Source: Kocuria marina (GTDB lineage: Bacteria > Actinomycetota > Actinomycetes > Actinomycetales > Micrococcaceae). From it: DNA of 64,000 bases. The stretch is from contig BMZV01000001.1 in the NCBI GenBank assembly GCA_014652975.1, positions 682,001 through 746,000 on the forward strand, read 5' to 3'. The position numbers and the translations under genes are program-made. This document shows positions 24,878-33,254 of this stretch, one piece after another. Within the stretch, counting starts at the first letter, position 1; each line of letters starts with the position of its first letter. The notes under the pieces were generated by a model. That model had not been told where the DNA came from, searched no databases, and was given only the letters and a program-made list of their open reading frames with translations.

Positions 24878-26215
24878 TTACCCGGTCGTCGCTTTCTCAC
24901 CGCCGGGAAAGTGGCGGGGCGGCGTCGGGCGGGAATCAGGCGACGTCGCCGCGGAGGGGCCTACTTGTCGCGGTGGTCGTAGACGCGGCGCAGCTTGCCC
25001 GAGGAACGTGCGAGGGTCCCGGGCTCGGCGATGTCGATCGTGGCGCTCGATGTGGATGGTCATCTGGTCCATGCGGTTGGGCCGGGTGATCTCGAGCGTG
25101 AAGTGCGGGGAGAGCGCGGGGATCTTCAGCGCGAGTTCCTCGATCTGGGACGGGAAGAGGTTCACGCCGCGCAGGATGATCATGTCGTCCGAGCGCCCCG
25201 TGATCCGGCCCATGCGCCGGTGACCCGGACGCGCGGTGCCCGGCAGCAGGCGGGTGAGGTCGTGGGTTCGGTAGCGGATGATCGGCAGCGCCTGCTTGGT
25301 CAGCGCGGTGAACACGAGCTCGCCGGGGCGCCCGGTGGGCAGCACCGTGTCGTCGAACGGGTCGATGACCTCCGGGCGGAAGTGGTCCTCCCAGATGTGC
25401 GAACCGTCCTTCGTCTCGCAGGACTCGCCGGCCACGCCGGGGCCCATGACCTCGGAGAGGCCGTAGATGTCGCACGCGGAGATGTTGAACGTCTTCTCGA
25501 TCTCGTGGCGCATCTCCTCGGTCCACGGCTCCGCCCCGAGTACCGCGTGCCGCAGGGAGGTCTCGCGCGGGTCGAGACCGAGCTTGCGGAAGCCGTCCGC
25601 GATGGTGAGCAGGTACGTGGGGGTGGAGAGGATGGCCTGCGGCTCGAAGTCTCGGATGAGCTGCACCTGTTTTTCCGTCTGCCCTCCGGACATCGGGATC
25701 ACGGCGCATCCCAGGCGCTCCGCACCGTAGTGGGCGCCCAGCCCGCCGGTGAACAGCCCGTAGCCGTACGCGTTGTGCACCTTGTCCCCGGGCTTCATTC
25801 CCGAGAGCCGGAAGCAGCGTGCCACGAGGGCCCCCCATGTCTGCAGGTCCTCCTCCGTGTAGGCCACCACGGTGGGCTGCCCGGTGGTGCCCGACGACGC
25901 GTGGATGCGTCGGATCTCGGACATGGGCGTGGCAAAGGACGTGAACGGGTAGGCCTTGCGCAGGAATTCCTTGTCCGTGTAAGGGAACTTCGCGAGGTCC
26001 TCGAGCTCCCGGAAGTCATCCGGGTGCACCCCGTGCTCGTCGAAGAGCTCCTGGTAGGCGGGCACGTTCTCGTACGCGTAGTGCAGGGTCCAGTTCAGGC
26101 GCTCCGTCTGCAGCGCCTCGATCTGGTCCCGGCTCATCAGCTCCTCGGGATCCGGCTGAGAGGAGTCCCCGGAGGCCACGGGGTGGTACGGGCTGGGCAC
26201 GGAGCACGACGTCAT
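24878..26215 (-). pseudogene. paaK: Phenylacetate-CoA ligase with C-terminal deletion and frameshift
   Basis: Adenylating enzyme that starts the pathway by making phenylacetyl-CoA. The first about 395 residues look intact: ATP-binding loop HASSGTTGQPTVVAYT, IYGLSEVMGPG, and TGRSDDMIILRGVNLFPSQIEE. After RMDQMTIHIER the sequence changes frame. The expected C terminus IDIAEPGTLARSSGKLRRVYDHRDK is present in the next frame and ends at a TAG at 24961-24963. Roughly 25 codons that normally lie between the two are missing. The deletion (junction near 25040-25052) removes the frame and so the conserved lysine of SSGK needed for adenylation. Near-identical CGATGT-GAT sequences flank the junction. ATG at 26215 follows paaI closely. 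Confidence 0.85.
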
Positions 26216-26219
26216 GGGT

Positions 26220-26630
26220 TCACGCTTTCTGGCGAAGGGGCACGGTGCGGCTGCGGCCGCGGAACTGGGCGACGACGTCCCCGTCCTGGGTGGAGACGGT
26301 GATGTCGCACAGGCCGCTGCGCCCGGTGGTGGCGATCTGGCGTCCCTCCGCGACGAGGGTCTGGCCCGGGTGGGCCGAGCTGAGGAAGTTGATGTCCACG
26401 CCCTGAGCCACGGTCATGGAGGTGCCGTCCGGTTCCGGGTCGTTGCACGTCATGGCGAAGCACGAGTCCGCGAGCGCGAAGATCATCCCGCCGTGCACGA
26501 TGCCGAAGCCGTTGAGCATCTCCTCCCGCACGGCCATGGAGATCACGCAGTGCCCGGGGTCCACGCGCTGCACGGTGATCCCCAACCACTCGGAGGCACG
26601 GTCGCCAGTGAGGACGGGATGGTGTGGCAC
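26220..26630 (-). CDS. paaI: Phenylacetyl-CoA-type thioesterase PaaI
   Basis: A 136-residue hotdog thioesterase. NGFGIVHGGMIFALADSCFAM is the PaaI active-site helix (HGG with downstream Asp), and VAQGVDINFLSSAHPGQTLVAEGR and the Q-F-R-G-R-S-R end are typical. In phenylacetate metabolism PaaI recycles CoA from dead-end ring-CoA compounds. GTG start at 26630 with AGGAG upstream. It is the first gene of a minus-strand unit with paaK, divergent from paaABCDE, with an operator 21 bp upstream. Confidence 0.9.
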   Translation of the reverse strand: MPHHPVLTGDRASEWLGITVQRVDPGHCVISMAVREEMLNGFGIVHGGMIFALADSCFAMTCNDPEPDGTSMTVAQGVDINFLSSAHPGQTLVAEGRQIATTGRSGLCDITVSTQDGDVVAQFRGRSRTVPLRQKA

Positions 26631-26650
26631 GGGGGCTCCTCAGATTTTCA

Positions 26651-26670
26651 GAACGATCGGTCAGTAGGTA
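26651..26670. promoter_or_regulatory. PaaR-type operator before paaI-paaK
   Basis: GAACGATCGGTCAGTAGGTA, matching the other operators, 21 bp upstream of the paaI start codon. Confidence 0.75.
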
Positions 26671-26772
26671 ACCGCGAAATGTGACGTGTGTCAACAAGTC
26701 CAGGGCTCCGCCGCGGCGTCGCCACCCCTGCACATCCATTGGCGGGTCCCCGCCTCCCGGGCGGAAATTGTG

Positions 26773-26822
26773 TTGACGACCACACCGGGGGCCTATATTC
26801 TGAACGAGCGGTCAGTTATTAT
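26773..26822 (+). promoter_or_regulatory. paaA promoter with overlapping operator
   Basis: A -35 TTGACG (26773-26778) and -10 TATATT (26794-26799) with a 15-bp spacer are followed at once by CTGAACGAGCGGTCAGTTATTA (26800-26821). The operator covers the expected transcription start, so binding of a repressor there would block initiation. The start codon follows at 26886. Confidence 0.75.
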
Positions 26823-26885
26823 TGTCGGCAGCGTACAGAGTTCATCCTCCGCTCCCATCTCACCCGCGAACCGAGGACACACACC

Positions 26886-27947
26886 ATGACTGAGCAGACC
26901 ACCTCTGCGGACCAGGCGGAATCCACTGCCGAGCAGCAGCACTTCGAGCACCTCCTCAGTGAGGACTCCCGCGTGGAGCCCCGGGACTGGATGCCGGAGG
27001 CCTACCGGAAGAGCCTGACCCGCCAGGTCTCCCAGCACGCGCACTCCGAGATCATCGGCATGCAGCCGGAGGCCAACTGGATCACCCGCGCCCCGAGCCT
27101 CAAGCGCAAGGCCGTGCTGATGGCCAAGGTCCAGGACGAGGCCGGCCACGGGCTGTACCTCTACTCCGCGGCGGAGACCCTGGGCACCCCGCGCTCCGTG
27201 CTCAACGAGCAGCTGCTGAGCGGCAAGGCCAAGTACTCCTCGATCTTCAACTACCCGGCCCGCACCTGGGCGGACATGGGCGCGATCGGCTGGCTCGTGG
27301 ACGGCGCCGCGATCTGCAATCAGGTGCCGCTGTGCCGCGCCTCCTACGGCCCGTACGGCCGCGCGATGGTGCGCATCTGCAAGGAGGAGTCCTTCCACCA
27401 GCGCCAGGGCTGGGAGATCCTCTACGAGCTCTCCCACGGCACCGAGGCGCAGAAGCAGATGGCCCAGGAGGCCGTGAACCGCTTCTATGGCCCCGCCCTG
27501 CAGATGTTCGGTCCCCCGGACGCCGACTCCCCCAACTCGCAGCAGTCCATGGAGTGGAACATCAAGCGCTTCTCCAACGACGAGCTGCGCCAGCGCTTCG
27601 TGGACATGATCGTCCCGCAGGCCGAGGCCCTGGGTCTGACCCTGCCGGACCCGGACCTGAAGTGGAACGAGGCCCGCGGCCACTACGACTACGGCCAGCT
27701 GGACTGGAACGAGTTCATGTCCGTGATCAAGGGCTCCGGCCCGTGCAACGTGCAGCGCATGAAGCGCCGCCGCGAGGCCCACACCAACGGCGCCTGGGTC
27801 CGCGAGGCGGCCGAGGCCTATGCCCAGCGGCAGGCGCGCGAGGCCGCCGAGGTGGAGGCAGCGGCGTCGTCCCCCGAGGCCGCCGTGGCGATCGACGAGA
27901 CCACTGTGATGGCGGGCCGCGGCTCCGCCGAGCTGATCGGAGCCTGA
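26886..27947 (+). CDS. paaA: Phenylacetyl-CoA 1,2-epoxidase, catalytic subunit
   Basis: Di-iron oxygenase subunit of the PaaABCE complex, forming the ring 1,2-epoxide. The protein has 353 residues. Iron ligands are visible in [14 protein letters not shown] and [17 protein letters not shown], with the family segment [24 protein letters not shown] between them. ATG at 26886. The C-terminal 25 residues are Ala-rich and include a minus-oriented 11-mer copy (27861-27871) read as Ala-Ala-Ser-Ser-Pro, lying outside the catalytic fold. First gene of the paaABCDE operon; the gap to paaB is only 2 bp. Confidence 0.96.
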   Translation: MTEQTTSADQAESTAEQQHFEHLLSEDSRVEPRDWMPEAYRKSLTRQVSQHAHSEIIGMQPEANWITRAPSLKRKAVLMAKVQDEAGHGLYLYSAAETLGTPRSVLNEQLLSGKAKYSSIFNYPARTWADMGAIGWLVDGAAICNQVPLCRASYGPYGRAMVRICKEESFHQRQGWEILYELSHGTEAQKQMAQEAVNRFYGPALQMFGPPDADSPNSQQSMEWNIKRFSNDELRQRFVDMIVPQAEALGLTLPDPDLKWNEARGHYDYGQLDWNEFMSVIKGSGPCNVQRMKRRREAHTNGAWVREAAEAYAQRQAREAAEVEAAASSPEAAVAIDETTVMAGRGSAELIGA

Positions 27948-27949
27948 GC

Positions 27950-28246
27950 ATGAGTGAGAACCAAACCGGCAACTGGCCCCTGTGGGAGGTCTTCGTGCGT
28001 TCTTCGCGCGGGCTGTCTCACGTGCACGCGGGCTCCCTGCACGCCCCGGACGCCACCATGGCCGTGCGCAACGCGCGTGACCTCTACACCCGGCGCAACG
28101 AGGGCACGAGCGTGTGGGTGGTCCCCGCGGACGCCATCACGGCCTCGGATCCGGACTCCAAGGGCGGCTACTTCGAGTCCGCGCAGGGCAAGAACTACCG
28201 CCACGCCACGTACTACACCAAGAGCGAAGGGGTGAAGCACCTGTGA
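27950..28246 (+). CDS. paaB: Phenylacetyl-CoA epoxidase subunit PaaB
   Basis: A 98-residue structural subunit that bridges PaaAC heterodimers. WPLWEVFVRSSRGLSHVHAGSLHAPD is the conserved start, and DLYTRRNEGTSVWVVPADAI follows. ATG at 27950; its stop overlaps the GTG start of paaC (GTGA). Length is normal. Confidence 0.95.
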   Translation: MSENQTGNWPLWEVFVRSSRGLSHVHAGSLHAPDATMAVRNARDLYTRRNEGTSVWVVPADAITASDPDSKGGYFESAQGKNYRHATYYTKSEGVKHL

Positions 28247-29079
28247 GCGCGTTCGCCTCCCACGACTCCGCCACCAAGCAGTCCGCGGGTGACGCGATCA
28301 CCGCCGAGGAGATCGCGGAGACCGGCGGCAAGGCCTCGGAGGCTGTGGCCCAGTACGCGCTGCGTCTCGGCGACGACGCCCTGATGCTGTCCCAGCGTCT
28401 GGGCTGGTGGATCTCGCGGGCACCCGAACTCGAGGAGGACATCGCGCTGGGCAACATCGCGCTGGACCTCATCGGCCACGCCCGGTTCCTGCTGACCTAC
28501 GCGGGCTCCGCGTGGGGCAAGACCGAGGACGAGCTCGCGTACTTCCGCAACGAGGAGGAGTTCCGCTCCGTGCGCCTCGTGGAGCAGGAGAACGGGGACT
28601 TCGGCCAGACCATCGCGCGTCAGCTGCTGTTCTCCTTCTACCAGTACGAGCTCTACTCCGCGCTGCAGTCCTCCACGGACCAGACCCTTGCAGCGATCGC
28701 GGACAAGGCCCTCAAGGAGGTGGAGTACCACCAGGACCACGCGGCCCAGTGGATCCTGCGCCTGGGCCTCGGCACCGAGGAGTCCAAAAGGCGCATCCAG
28801 GACGGGCTCTACTACATGTGGCCTTACCTGGACGAGCTGTTCGCGGACGAGCCGCTGCACGACGAGCTCGAGGGCGTGGCCGTGCGCCCCTCCACGCTGC
28901 GCGAGCGGACCATGGACCGCGTGACCGCGCTGCTGGCCGAGGCCGAGCTCGAGGTCCCCAACGTGGCCCAGGCCCGTCTCTCCGCGGAGCCCCGTGACGG
29001 CGCGTATTCCGAGTACCGCGGGTACATCCTCGCCGAGATGCAGTGGCTCGCCCGCCAGCATCCCGGCGCCAGGTGGTGA
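28243..29079 (+). CDS. paaC: Phenylacetyl-CoA epoxidase subunit PaaC
   Basis: A 278-residue subunit with the ferritin-like fold of PaaA but lacking catalytic iron; it stabilises PaaA. Recognisable segments are LGWWISRAPELEEDIALGNI, LDLIGHARFLLTYAG and EVEYHQDHAAQWILRLGLGT. GTG at 28243 overlaps the paaB stop, and its own TGA overlaps the GTG of paaD, so translation is coupled throughout. Confidence 0.95.
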   Translation: MSAFASHDSATKQSAGDAITAEEIAETGGKASEAVAQYALRLGDDALMLSQRLGWWISRAPELEEDIALGNIALDLIGHARFLLTYAGSAWGKTEDELAYFRNEEEFRSVRLVEQENGDFGQTIARQLLFSFYQYELYSALQSSTDQTLAAIADKALKEVEYHQDHAAQWILRLGLGTEESKRRIQDGLYYMWPYLDELFADEPLHDELEGVAVRPSTLRERTMDRVTALLAEAELEVPNVAQARLSAEPRDGAYSEYRGYILAEMQWLARQHPGARW

Positions 29080-29666
29080 GTTCCGTGTTCTCCCGCGTTC
29101 CACCCCGTTCCCTGCCGCCCACGGGTGGCGTGGCACCCCGTGAGGTCCCCCTGGGGCCCTCGCAGCGCCCGGACGACCCGGCCGACGCCGCCCTGTGGGA
29201 CGTCGCCGCCACCGTGTGCGACCCCGAGATCCCCGTGCTCACGCTCGAGGACCTCGGGGTGCTGCGGGACGCCGTGGCCGGGCAGGACGAGACAGTGGTG
29301 GTGATCACCCCCACCTACTCCGGGTGCCCCGCCATGGACACCATGGCCGCGGACCTCGAGGCGGCCGTGACCGCCGCCGGCTACGAGAACGTGCGCGTGG
29401 TGCAGGTGCTGCGCCCGGCGTGGACCACAGACTGGATGTCCGCCGAGGGCCGCGCCAAGCTCAACGAGCACGGCATCGCGCCTCCCACCGGGCGCACCGC
29501 CGCCGGTCACAACTCCGGGCCCGTGCGGCTGAGCCTGTCCGTGAAGTGCCCGCGCTGCGAGTCCCTGCGCACCCACGAGATGACCCGCTTCGGGTCCACG
29601 TCCTGCAAGGCCCTGTGGGTCTGCGACGACTGCAAAGAACCCTTCGACTACTTCAAGGTGCACTGA
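29076..29666 (+). CDS. paaD: PaaD, Fe-S/maturation protein of the epoxidase
   Basis: A 196-residue protein of the MIP18/PaaD family needed for Fe-S or di-iron assembly of the epoxidase. The DUF59 core includes VCDPEIPVLTLEDLGVLRDA and TPTYSGCPAMDTMAADLEAA. A C-terminal zinc-ribbon-like module has CPRC, then CKALWVCDDCKEPFDYF. GTG at 29076 overlaps the paaC stop and is preferred to an earlier in-frame ATG at 29043 because of the coupling. The N-terminal 35 residues are Pro-rich and poorly conserved. Confidence 0.93.
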   Translation: MSSVFSRVPPRSLPPTGGVAPREVPLGPSQRPDDPADAALWDVAATVCDPEIPVLTLEDLGVLRDAVAGQDETVVVITPTYSGCPAMDTMAADLEAAVTAAGYENVRVVQVLRPAWTTDWMSAEGRAKLNEHGIAPPTGRTAAGHNSGPVRLSLSVKCPRCESLRTHEMTRFGSTSCKALWVCDDCKEPFDYFKVH

Positions 29667-29668
29667 TC

Positions 29669-30868
29669 ATGAGCGAAACCGCGGACACCTCCACGCTGGA
29701 GGACGCCACCGAAGCCAGCGCGGGCGGCGGCAAGCGCCGTGCCGTGTTCAACACCCTCACGGTCTCCGAGGTGCGCAAGCTGACCTCCGGCTCCGTGGAG
29801 GTCACGTTCGACGTGCCCGAGGACCTCGTGGCGGACTACGACTACCTCCCGGGTCAGTACGTGGCCATCCGCGCGCAGATCAACGGCCACGAGGTGCGCC
29901 GGTCCTACTCCATCTGCGCCGATCCCACCCCCGGTGAGATCCGCGTGGCCATCAAGAAGGACATGGGCGGCGTGTTCTCCACGTGGGCGAACGAGCAGCT
30001 GGCCGCCGGGGACACCCTGGACGTGATGAACCCGCAGGGCGCGTTCACCTCCAAGGTCAACATCACCTCCATGAACGACCCCGAGAAGCTCGCCGAGCGG
30101 GAGGTGGCCAAGAAGCGCAACGTGCACCTGGTGGCGTTCGCCGCCGGGTCCGGGATCACGCCCATCATGGCGATCGCCCGCGCGCTGCTGCGCGCCTCCG
30201 ACACCGCCGCGATAGACGTCATCTACGCCAACCGCTCGTCCATGGACGTGATGTTCTCGGAGGAGCTCGGGGACCTCAAGGACAAGTACCCCGCCCGCCT
30301 GGCCGTGCACCACGTGCTGTCCCGCGAGCAGCGGATCTCGCCGCTGATGTCCGGGCGGATCGACCACGACAAGCTCGAGGAGCTGCTGGACCACGTGATC
30401 CAGGTGGACTCCGCGGACGAGTGGTTCCTGTGCGGCCCGTTCGAGCTCGTGCAGCTGTGCCGGGACGTCCTCAAGGAGCGCGGCGTGGACGATTCCCGCG
30501 TGCACTTCGAGCTGTTCACCACGGGCAAGCCCACCGCACCCCAGGGACAGCAGGGCCGCCCCGTCGTGGCCGACCCCGAGGGCGAGAACTACACGATCGT
30601 CTTCAACCTGGACGGCACCTCAGCCCAGGTGGAGTCCCCCAAGTCCGCCGCGGAGACCGTGCTCAACGCCGCACTGCGCGTGCGCCCGGACGTCCCCTTC
30701 GCGTGCGCCGGCGGGGTGTGCGGCACGTGCCGCGCCAAGGTCACCTCCGGCGAGTTCGAGATGGAGGAGAACTTCGCGCTCGAGAAGGACGAGCTGGACG
30801 CCGGGTACGTCCTCACGTGCCAGACGCGCCCCACGTCCGACCGGTTGAGTGTGGACTTCGACGCCTGA
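29669..30868 (+). CDS. paaE: Phenylacetyl-CoA epoxidase reductase PaaE
   Basis: Electron-transfer subunit, 399 residues. The FAD domain has RRSYSICADPTPGEIRVAIK, the NAD(P)H domain has AFAAGSGITPIMAIARALL and EWFLCGPFELVQLC, and a C-terminal plant-type 2Fe-2S ferredoxin has FACAGGVCGTCRAKVTSG plus a distal Cys in YVLTCQTRP. It passes electrons from NADPH to the PaaAC di-iron centre. ATG at 29669 lies 2 bp after paaD. It ends the epoxidase operon; a hairpin follows. Confidence 0.95.
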   Translation: MSETADTSTLEDATEASAGGGKRRAVFNTLTVSEVRKLTSGSVEVTFDVPEDLVADYDYLPGQYVAIRAQINGHEVRRSYSICADPTPGEIRVAIKKDMGGVFSTWANEQLAAGDTLDVMNPQGAFTSKVNITSMNDPEKLAEREVAKKRNVHLVAFAAGSGITPIMAIARALLRASDTAAIDVIYANRSSMDVMFSEELGDLKDKYPARLAVHHVLSREQRISPLMSGRIDHDKLEELLDHVIQVDSADEWFLCGPFELVQLCRDVLKERGVDDSRVHFELFTTGKPTAPQGQQGRPVVADPEGENYTIVFNLDGTSAQVESPKSAAETVLNAALRVRPDVPFACAGGVCGTCRAKVTSGEFEMEENFALEKDELDAGYVLTCQTRPTSDRLSVDFDA

Positions 30869-30885
30869 GTCCCATGCACTCCGCC

Positions 30886-30918
30886 GACGACGCCGCGCCG
30901 GGACCACGCGGCGTCGTC
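30886..30918. terminator. Hairpin made of an inverted pair of 11-mers
   Basis: GACGACGCCGC (30886-30896) and GCGGCGTCGTC (30908-30918) are exact inverted copies separated by 11 bp, 17 bp after the paaE stop. It probably terminates paaABCDE or attenuates transcription into paaG. Confidence 0.75.
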
Positions 30919-30979
30919 GTCGTACCTGCCCGCTCGCCCCGCGGGGCGCACAGGAACCCCGAACCGCAAGGAGAACCCC

Positions 30980-31753
30980 ATGATCGACCTGACGATCGAG
31001 GACGCGATCGCCCGCGTGGTGCTCGACGCGCCCAAGAAGCTCAACTCGCTGGACGAGACCGCGCTGGACGATCTCGCCGCCGCATACACCGAGGCCGAGC
31101 GGGCCGGCGTGCGAGCGCTCGCGCTGAGTGGCGAGGGGCGTGCGTTCTGCGCGGGCCGGGACATCTCCGCCGTAGACCCGGCGAGTGACGACACCGACGG
31201 CTACCTCACCGGCAAGGTGCAACCGCTGCTGCAGCAGATGTCCCGGTTCCCCGCGCCCACGTTCGCCGCGGTGCAGGGCGCGTGCTTGGGCGTGGGGCTG
31301 GGGCTCGCGATCGCCACGGACGTGGTGTACGTGGCGCAGGACGCGACCATCGGATCCCCGTTCGCCAACCTGGGGGCCACGCTGGACTCGGGCGGGCACG
31401 CTCTGTTCACCGAACGACTGGGCCCCCACCGCACCCTGGACCTGATCTACACCGCCGAGATGATGACCGGCGCTGAGGCCGTGGCGGCGGGACTGTTCTC
31501 CCGAGCCGTGCCGGCGGAGGAGCTCATGGAGTTCACCATGCAGCGGGTGTCGAAGGTGGCCCGCGGTGCCACGCAGTCCTACCTGGCGTCCAAGGAACTC
31601 GTGGCCCAGGTGCGGGACAACCGCGTGGGGCTGTGGGAGTCCATGGCCGCGGAGAACAAGGCCCAGGCGGCCCTGTGCGCCACGGACGACTACAAGGAGG
31701 GCTTCACGGCCTTCCAGCAGAAGCGCAAGCCGGAGTTCACGGGACGGGACTGA
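30980..31753 (+). CDS. paaG: PaaG-like enoyl-CoA isomerase
   Basis: A 257-residue crotonase-fold protein. AFCAGRDISAVDPAS and GACLGVGLGLAIATDVV define the fold. The two hydratase glutamates are replaced (Gly-Leu in the first site, Asp in NLGATLDSGG), matching PaaG, which isomerises the ring-1,2-epoxide to oxepin-CoA using an aspartate. ATG at 30980 with AAGGAG upstream. It lies downstream of paaE beyond a hairpin, so it may be partly read through from the paa promoter. Assignment to PaaG rests on the active-site pattern and the location. Confidence 0.85.
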   Translation: MIDLTIEDAIARVVLDAPKKLNSLDETALDDLAAAYTEAERAGVRALALSGEGRAFCAGRDISAVDPASDDTDGYLTGKVQPLLQQMSRFPAPTFAAVQGACLGVGLGLAIATDVVYVAQDATIGSPFANLGATLDSGGHALFTERLGPHRTLDLIYTAEMMTGAEAVAAGLFSRAVPAEELMEFTMQRVSKVARGATQSYLASKELVAQVRDNRVGLWESMAAENKAQAALCATDDYKEGFTAFQQKRKPEFTGRD

Positions 31754-31840
31754 GCGCTTGGGCCGCAGCCGGGCCGCGGTGAGTAGGGACGCCGTCGGCC
31801 TTCGCTGCGCATACCTGGGCGGCCGCTCCGACGCGGTGAG

Positions 31841-31904
31841 TACATCTGTGCCCCGGAAAGACCACGGGAAGCGCCTGTCCGTGTTTTTTCGGGGCACAGA
31901 TGTA
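31841..31904. repeat. Palindromic element, copy 2 of 3
   Basis: Perfect 15-bp arms: TACATCTGTGCCCCG (31841-31855) and CGGGGCACAGATGTA (31890-31904). The inner region has GAAAGACCACGG opposite CCGTGTTTTTTC, extending the stem with a T-run. It lies between paaG and the FNT-type transporter gene. Confidence 0.85.
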
Positions 31905-31942
31905 TCGCGTGATGGCTTCCCGCGTGGCCTACGCTGAGGCCC

Positions 31943-32809
31943 ATGCCCACAGCGCGTGACAGCGAGTCCAAGCGGCGTTCCTCGGGACGCACCGATCAGC
32001 CCCTTGAGGACGAGCTGGTCGAGGAGTTCCAGAACACCGTCCAGGAAGGCGCGGATCGGCTGCACCGCACGTGGCGGGCGTTGATCATCACCGGCCTCTT
32101 CGGCGGGATCGATGTGGGCCTGGGCATCATGGCCATGCTCGCGGTCATGGATGTCACCGACTCCAAACTGCTGGCGGGCATCGCGTTCGGCGTGGGGCTG
32201 CTCGCGTTGCGCCTGGCCCACTCCGAGCTGTTCACCGAGGACTTCCTGCTCCCCATCAACGCGGTGGTCGCCGGTCACGGGACGTGGTGGTCACTCGTGC
32301 GGCTGTGGGGTGGGACCCTGCTGGCCAACCTCGTGGGTGGCTGGGTGTTCATGTGGGTGGTCGTGGCGGCGTTCCCCGACTTCACGGACTCCCTGGTGGA
32401 GGTCGCCTCGGGGTACGTCGCGGACGGGATCGGTTTGGAGACCGTGTGCCTGGCCCTGTTGGCCGGTTCCACTATCACCCTCATGACCCGCATGCAGCAG
32501 GGTACGGACAACGACATGATGACCGCGGTGATCTCCCTGATCGGCGGCCTGTTGGTCGTGGGCCTGGGCATGCTCCACGGAGCGCTGAACTCCATCGTGA
32601 TCTTCGGGGCCATGCACGCCGGTTGGGACTACTCCTACCTGGACTGGTTCGTGTGGTTCGCGTGGGTCATCCCGCTGAACATGATCGGCGGCCTGGTGAT
32701 CATCTCCATCCCCCGCCTCATCCGCACGTGGGAACTGCTCATGGCCGAGCGCCGCGGCGAGAGGATCTCGGACGCGTCGTCCGAGGAGGAAGAGGAAGAC
32801 CGACCGTGA
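31943..32809 (+). CDS. Formate/nitrite transporter-family membrane protein
   Basis: A 288-residue protein with six membrane segments in FNT arrangement. The TGLFGGIDVGLGIMAMLAV helix, LRLAHSELFTEDFLLPINAVV and HGALNSIVIFGAMHA are the recognisable channel segments. The termini are hydrophilic: Arg/Ser-rich N terminus, and a C terminus with five glutamates (SSEEEEEDRP). It resembles the YfdC-like subgroup of uncertain substrate more than FocA or NirC. No functional link to neighbours is seen. ATG at 31943. The gene lies between palindromic-element copies 2 and 3. Confidence 0.8.
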   Translation: MPTARDSESKRRSSGRTDQPLEDELVEEFQNTVQEGADRLHRTWRALIITGLFGGIDVGLGIMAMLAVMDVTDSKLLAGIAFGVGLLALRLAHSELFTEDFLLPINAVVAGHGTWWSLVRLWGGTLLANLVGGWVFMWVVVAAFPDFTDSLVEVASGYVADGIGLETVCLALLAGSTITLMTRMQQGTDNDMMTAVISLIGGLLVVGLGMLHGALNSIVIFGAMHAGWDYSYLDWFVWFAWVIPLNMIGGLVIISIPRLIRTWELLMAERRGERISDASSEEEEEDRP

Positions 32810-32864
32810 CAAATGCTCCTCGTCGACACATGTTCGGTTTCCCGTGAAGGGTTTACCCATTTGA

Positions 32865-33215
32865 TCAACAATCCTCTGATCGTCCTCTCGATCGCGGCTG
32901 GAAGGGGTACCCCATCACCGAGAACTGGGTAGCCTCCGCAGGAATGGACACCTTCGCCTGTCTGATGGGAATCCTTCCTGTACGCCCAGCAAAATCGACC
33001 ATTAATTCCTCTAATGCCGGCCCTTCCGCTTCGGTGTTCCAACCATTGAGTATCCGGATCCCACCCTCGACAGGAATAAACATTTCCCGTACCCCCATGG
33101 AGAATGGTTGCCGAGAAGGGTACAGGCTGGCCATATTCACCTGATTCACCCGACACGGGAGGTAGCTCGGATTGTTGATCCGCAGGACAGCTTTCCAGGC
33201 GGTGGGGCAGGTCAA
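32865..33215 (-). CDS. Hypothetical protein in a lower-GC island
   Basis: I do not recognise this protein. The 116-codon frame has a protein-like composition (NMASLYPSRQPFSMGVREMF, then FIPVEGGIRILNGWNTEAEG) and no membrane segment. No good ribosome-binding site is seen at the ATG, and its N-terminal part overlaps the region where the beta-lactamase-like frame begins on the other strand. It could be a fragment of a longer gene. Local base composition is clearly lower in GC than the rest of the window, suggesting transfer. Confidence 0.4.
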   Translation of the reverse strand: MTCPTAWKAVLRINNPSYLPCRVNQVNMASLYPSRQPFSMGVREMFIPVEGGIRILNGWNTEAEGPALEELMVDFAGRTGRIPIRQAKVSIPAEATQFSVMGYPFQPRSRGRSEDC

Positions 33216-33254
33216 ACTGCCACCGGTTCGCTCCTCACGCCCGATCCGCTACCT

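Noticed and set aside
33108-33254. Upstream part of the beta-lactamase-like frame as a real N terminus
   Set aside because: It lacks a signal peptide or any family resemblance before NYRTGVRFP and overlaps a frame on the other strand, so homology was taken to start near 33255.
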